DNA from: Sphingobacterium sp.
GTDB lineage: Bacteria; Bacteroidota; Bacteroidia; Sphingobacteriales; Sphingobacteriaceae
Direction: 5' to 3'
DNA length: 64,000 nucleotides
NCBI GenBank assembly: GCA_029239355.1
Contig: JAQZAZ010000007.1
Span: forward strand, 47,562 to 111,561
The notes below the pieces were generated by a model. That model saw only the letters and a program-made list of their open reading frames with translations, was not told the DNA's origin and did no database searches. This document shows, in pieces, positions 62,065-64,000 of the stretch; the stretch's first letter is position 1; every line of letters begins with the position of its first letter. Position numbers and translations under genes: made by a program.

Positions 62065-63600
62065 ATGAAAAAACATCTTATTCTAGTAGGCTTTATCCTG
62101 CTGAAATTTATCATTCAATATCAATTGATAAGTCCAATATATGATTTACATCGGGATGAGTTCTTACATTTAGATCAGGCCAATCACTTGGCTTGGGGAT
62201 ATTTGTCCGTTCCGCCGTTGACCTCTTGGCTTTCCTACCTCATCAAGATTTTAGGAAACTCCGTGTTTTGGATCAAATTTTTCCCTGCACTGTTCGGAGC
62301 GCTAACCATTCTTATCGTCTGGAAAACCATTGAAGAACTCAAAGGAAGTATTTTTGCCTTGATATTTGGTACAAGTTGTGTTATTTTTTCGGTCTTATTT
62401 CGTTTAAACACGCTGTATCAACCCAATTCTTTTGATGTTCTGTCATGGACATTGATTTATTATTTTATCATAAAATATCTCAACAGCGGACACCATAAAT
62501 GGCTATACTTTATTGCTATCACCTTCGCTTTGGGATTTTTAAACAAATATAATATCGCCTTCCTAATTGTAGGGCTCATACCTGCTATTATAGCTGTTCC
62601 AGAACGTAAAATACTATTCAATAGCAAACTTTATTATAGTATTCTAATTGCTTTTTTAATCATTCTACCTAATTTAATCTGGCAATACATGAATAATTTC
62701 CCTGTTTTATATCATTTCAAAGAACTTGCGGAAACCCAGCTCATCAATGTCAACAAATGGAGTTTTATCCGATCTCAATTTCTGTTTTTTTTCGGAACTT
62801 TTCCTGTTATTGGCTTTGGATTATATGCTTTATTATGTTATCCCGCATTTCGAAAATATCGGCTATTCATTTTGTCTTTTTTTATTACAATTGGTGTTTT
62901 TCTATTTTTAAAAGCTAAAGATTATTATACAATCGGTATCTATCCCATTTATTTTGCTTTTGGTGCAGTCTATATTGCAACACTTTTAGAAAACAAGGCT
63001 GGAAGAATTCTAAAACCTCTTTTAATTGCACTACCTCTTGTTTTCTTTATTCCTGTTTATTTGCTGACATTCCCCAACAAAAGTCCACAATATATTGCGA
63101 ATCATCCCGAAAAATACCGCAAAATTGGTATGTTGACCTGGGAAGACGGTAAGGATCATCAACTACCACAAGATTTTGCGGATATGCTGGGCTGGCGGGA
63201 GCTCGCCAAAAAGGTAGATGACATTTATGGCAAAATTCCCAATCCACAAAATACACTCGTACTTTGTGATAACTATGGTCAGGCGGGCGCTATAAATTAT
63301 TATTCCAAACGAGGGATCCGTGCAGTATCCTTCAACGCAGACTACATCAACTGGTTTGATTTCAGCCATGAGTTCCGCAACTTGATTCGTATAAAAAACT
63401 CATGGGAAAATCAGTCTGAAATGAATGAAACCGCTCCCTATTTTGTACAATCTATGCGCTCAGATTCCATTACCAACAAGTATGCAAGAGAATATGGAAC
63501 TGTGATTTTCACATTCATCAATACAAAAATCAATATCAACCAACGAGTCAAAAACGAAGTCGAACAAGAACAACGACAACGTATGTTGCCTGTTAAATAA
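62065..63600 (+). CDS. GT39/ArnT-like membrane glycosyltransferase
   Basis: 511 residues with about ten hydrophobic helices. The first extracytoplasmic loop has the family motif DLHRDEFLHLDQANHLAWGY (acidic pair DE), then VPPLTSWLSYL, matching PMT_2/ArnT-type enzymes that use polyprenyl-phosphate sugars. The last 150 residues form a soluble periplasmic domain. The acceptor (lipid, protein or lipid A) cannot be told. It follows the zinc-ribbon gene by 31 bases and may be co-transcribed. Confidence 0.85.
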   Translation: MKKHLILVGFILLKFIIQYQLISPIYDLHRDEFLHLDQANHLAWGYLSVPPLTSWLSYLIKILGNSVFWIKFFPALFGALTILIVWKTIEELKGSIFALIFGTSCVIFSVLFRLNTLYQPNSFDVLSWTLIYYFIIKYLNSGHHKWLYFIAITFALGFLNKYNIAFLIVGLIPAIIAVPERKILFNSKLYYSILIAFLIILPNLIWQYMNNFPVLYHFKELAETQLINVNKWSFIRSQFLFFFGTFPVIGFGLYALLCYPAFRKYRLFILSFFITIGVFLFLKAKDYYTIGIYPIYFAFGAVYIATLLENKAGRILKPLLIALPLVFFIPVYLLTFPNKSPQYIANHPEKYRKIGMLTWEDGKDHQLPQDFADMLGWRELAKKVDDIYGKIPNPQNTLVLCDNYGQAGAINYYSKRGIRAVSFNADYINWFDFSHEFRNLIRIKNSWENQSEMNETAPYFVQSMRSDSITNKYAREYGTVIFTFINTKININQRVKNEVEQEQRQRMLPVK

Positions 63601-63620
63601 TTACTTAATATAGCGATCAG

Positions 63621-64000
63621 ATGAAAACAGTATTATGGCAGGGAGTCGCTTTCCATTCCCTGGAGTATTTCAACATACAGGAAAATAATGACCATTATGT
63701 TGTAGTATCAAAAATTATAGGTTCCTATCGGAAAAAAATTTATTCAGTCTCCTATCAACTGATTATAAACAAACAGTGGGAGATCGAGGAATTTCTTATT
63801 GATTCCGAGATCGATATGACCAAAAACACCCTAACTGGAAAAAAAACAGCTACCAACTGGGAAATCAATCATTTCGACAGTCCGGACTTTAAAGGTTTTC
63901 AATATATAGATATCTCTTTAACTCCCTTTACAAACACGCTACCAATAAACAATCTACAGCTTAAAATTGGTGATTCAAAAGAAATAGATATCATCTATAT
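63621..64000 (+). CDS. Putative glycolipid-binding domain protein (partial)
   Basis: 126 codons are visible before the window ends. The frame begins with ATG 63621 and reads TVLWQGVAFHSLEYFNIQEN, VVVSKIIGSYRKKIYSVSYQ and LIINKQWEIEEFLID, the N-terminal pattern of the putative glycolipid-binding (PF06475-like) family. It lies 20 bases after the GT39 gene, so the two may share a transcript. Function of the family is poorly known. Confidence 0.6.
   Translation, partial: MKTVLWQGVAFHSLEYFNIQENNDHYVVVSKIIGSYRKKIYSVSYQLIINKQWEIEEFLIDSEIDMTKNTLTGKKTATNWEINHFDSPDFKGFQYIDISLTPFTNTLPINNLQLKIGDSKEIDIIY

Overview
The window looks like part of the chromosome of a Sphingobacterium-like member of the Bacteroidota. 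The evidence is several TonB-dependent receptors, one SusC/SusD pair, a FecI/FecR sigma and anti-sigma pair, AraC regulators with membrane N-termini, promoters of the form TTTG-N19/20-TAnnTTTG, and moderate to low GC. No phage, insertion sequence, CRISPR array or rRNA was seen. One tRNA gene, Leu(UAG), is present.

Layout. 0-2 kb: the start of a secreted protein (probably a TonB receptor) and a small-protein/CobW metallochaperone operon share an identical palindromic site, suggesting one metal (probably zinc) regulon. 1.9-2.7 kb: decayed pieces of a carboxymuconolactone-decarboxylase-like gene and an HxlR regulator, next to an intact NAD(P)H oxidoreductase and a methyltransferase. 5.2-12 kb: a tight five-gene operon (receiver protein, membrane HEAT-repeat protein, processive GT2 synthase, TPR/beta-barrel outer-membrane protein, DUF4838 glycosidase-like protein). 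It has the logic of a synthase-dependent exopolysaccharide system and is the best candidate for an undescribed system here. 12.3-15.2 kb: aldo/keto reductase, SurE and a lipid kinase. 15.3-20.4 kb: a TonB receptor with a secreted tyrosine-phosphatase-like protein, divergent from a membrane AraC regulator. 20.6-21.6 kb: two truncated genes abut.

21.7-33.9 kb: a regulated uptake operon, FecI-FecR-SusC-SusD-two FAD oxidoreductases-CstA, without any glycoside hydrolase. 34-39 kb: small proteins, a lipoprotein, a receiver protein, a CNNM/CBS transporter and a universal stress protein. 39-44 kb: a TolC-HlyD-two-permease exporter operon with no ATPase gene. 45-48 kb: an AraC regulator converging with a TonB receptor through overlapping stop codons. 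49-52 kb: an enolase-superfamily enzyme, a DUF1080 protein and the tRNA. 53-54 kb: a lipoprotein with a toxin-like C-terminus coupled to a small helical protein (possible toxin/immunity pair). 54-59 kb: ROK kinase, SDR enzyme, a small HTH-like protein and a Gfo/Idh/MocA oxidoreductase. Within 57.3-60.3 kb a short element occurs three times: a conserved AT-rich block followed by a terminator-like hairpin with a CCCCG loop. One copy has its own well-matched promoter, so it may be a small RNA family. 60-64 kb: DinB, zinc-ribbon and GT39 proteins and the start of a glycolipid-binding-domain protein.

All calls were made by reading the sequence. Family names are from recognised motifs, and no database search was run.
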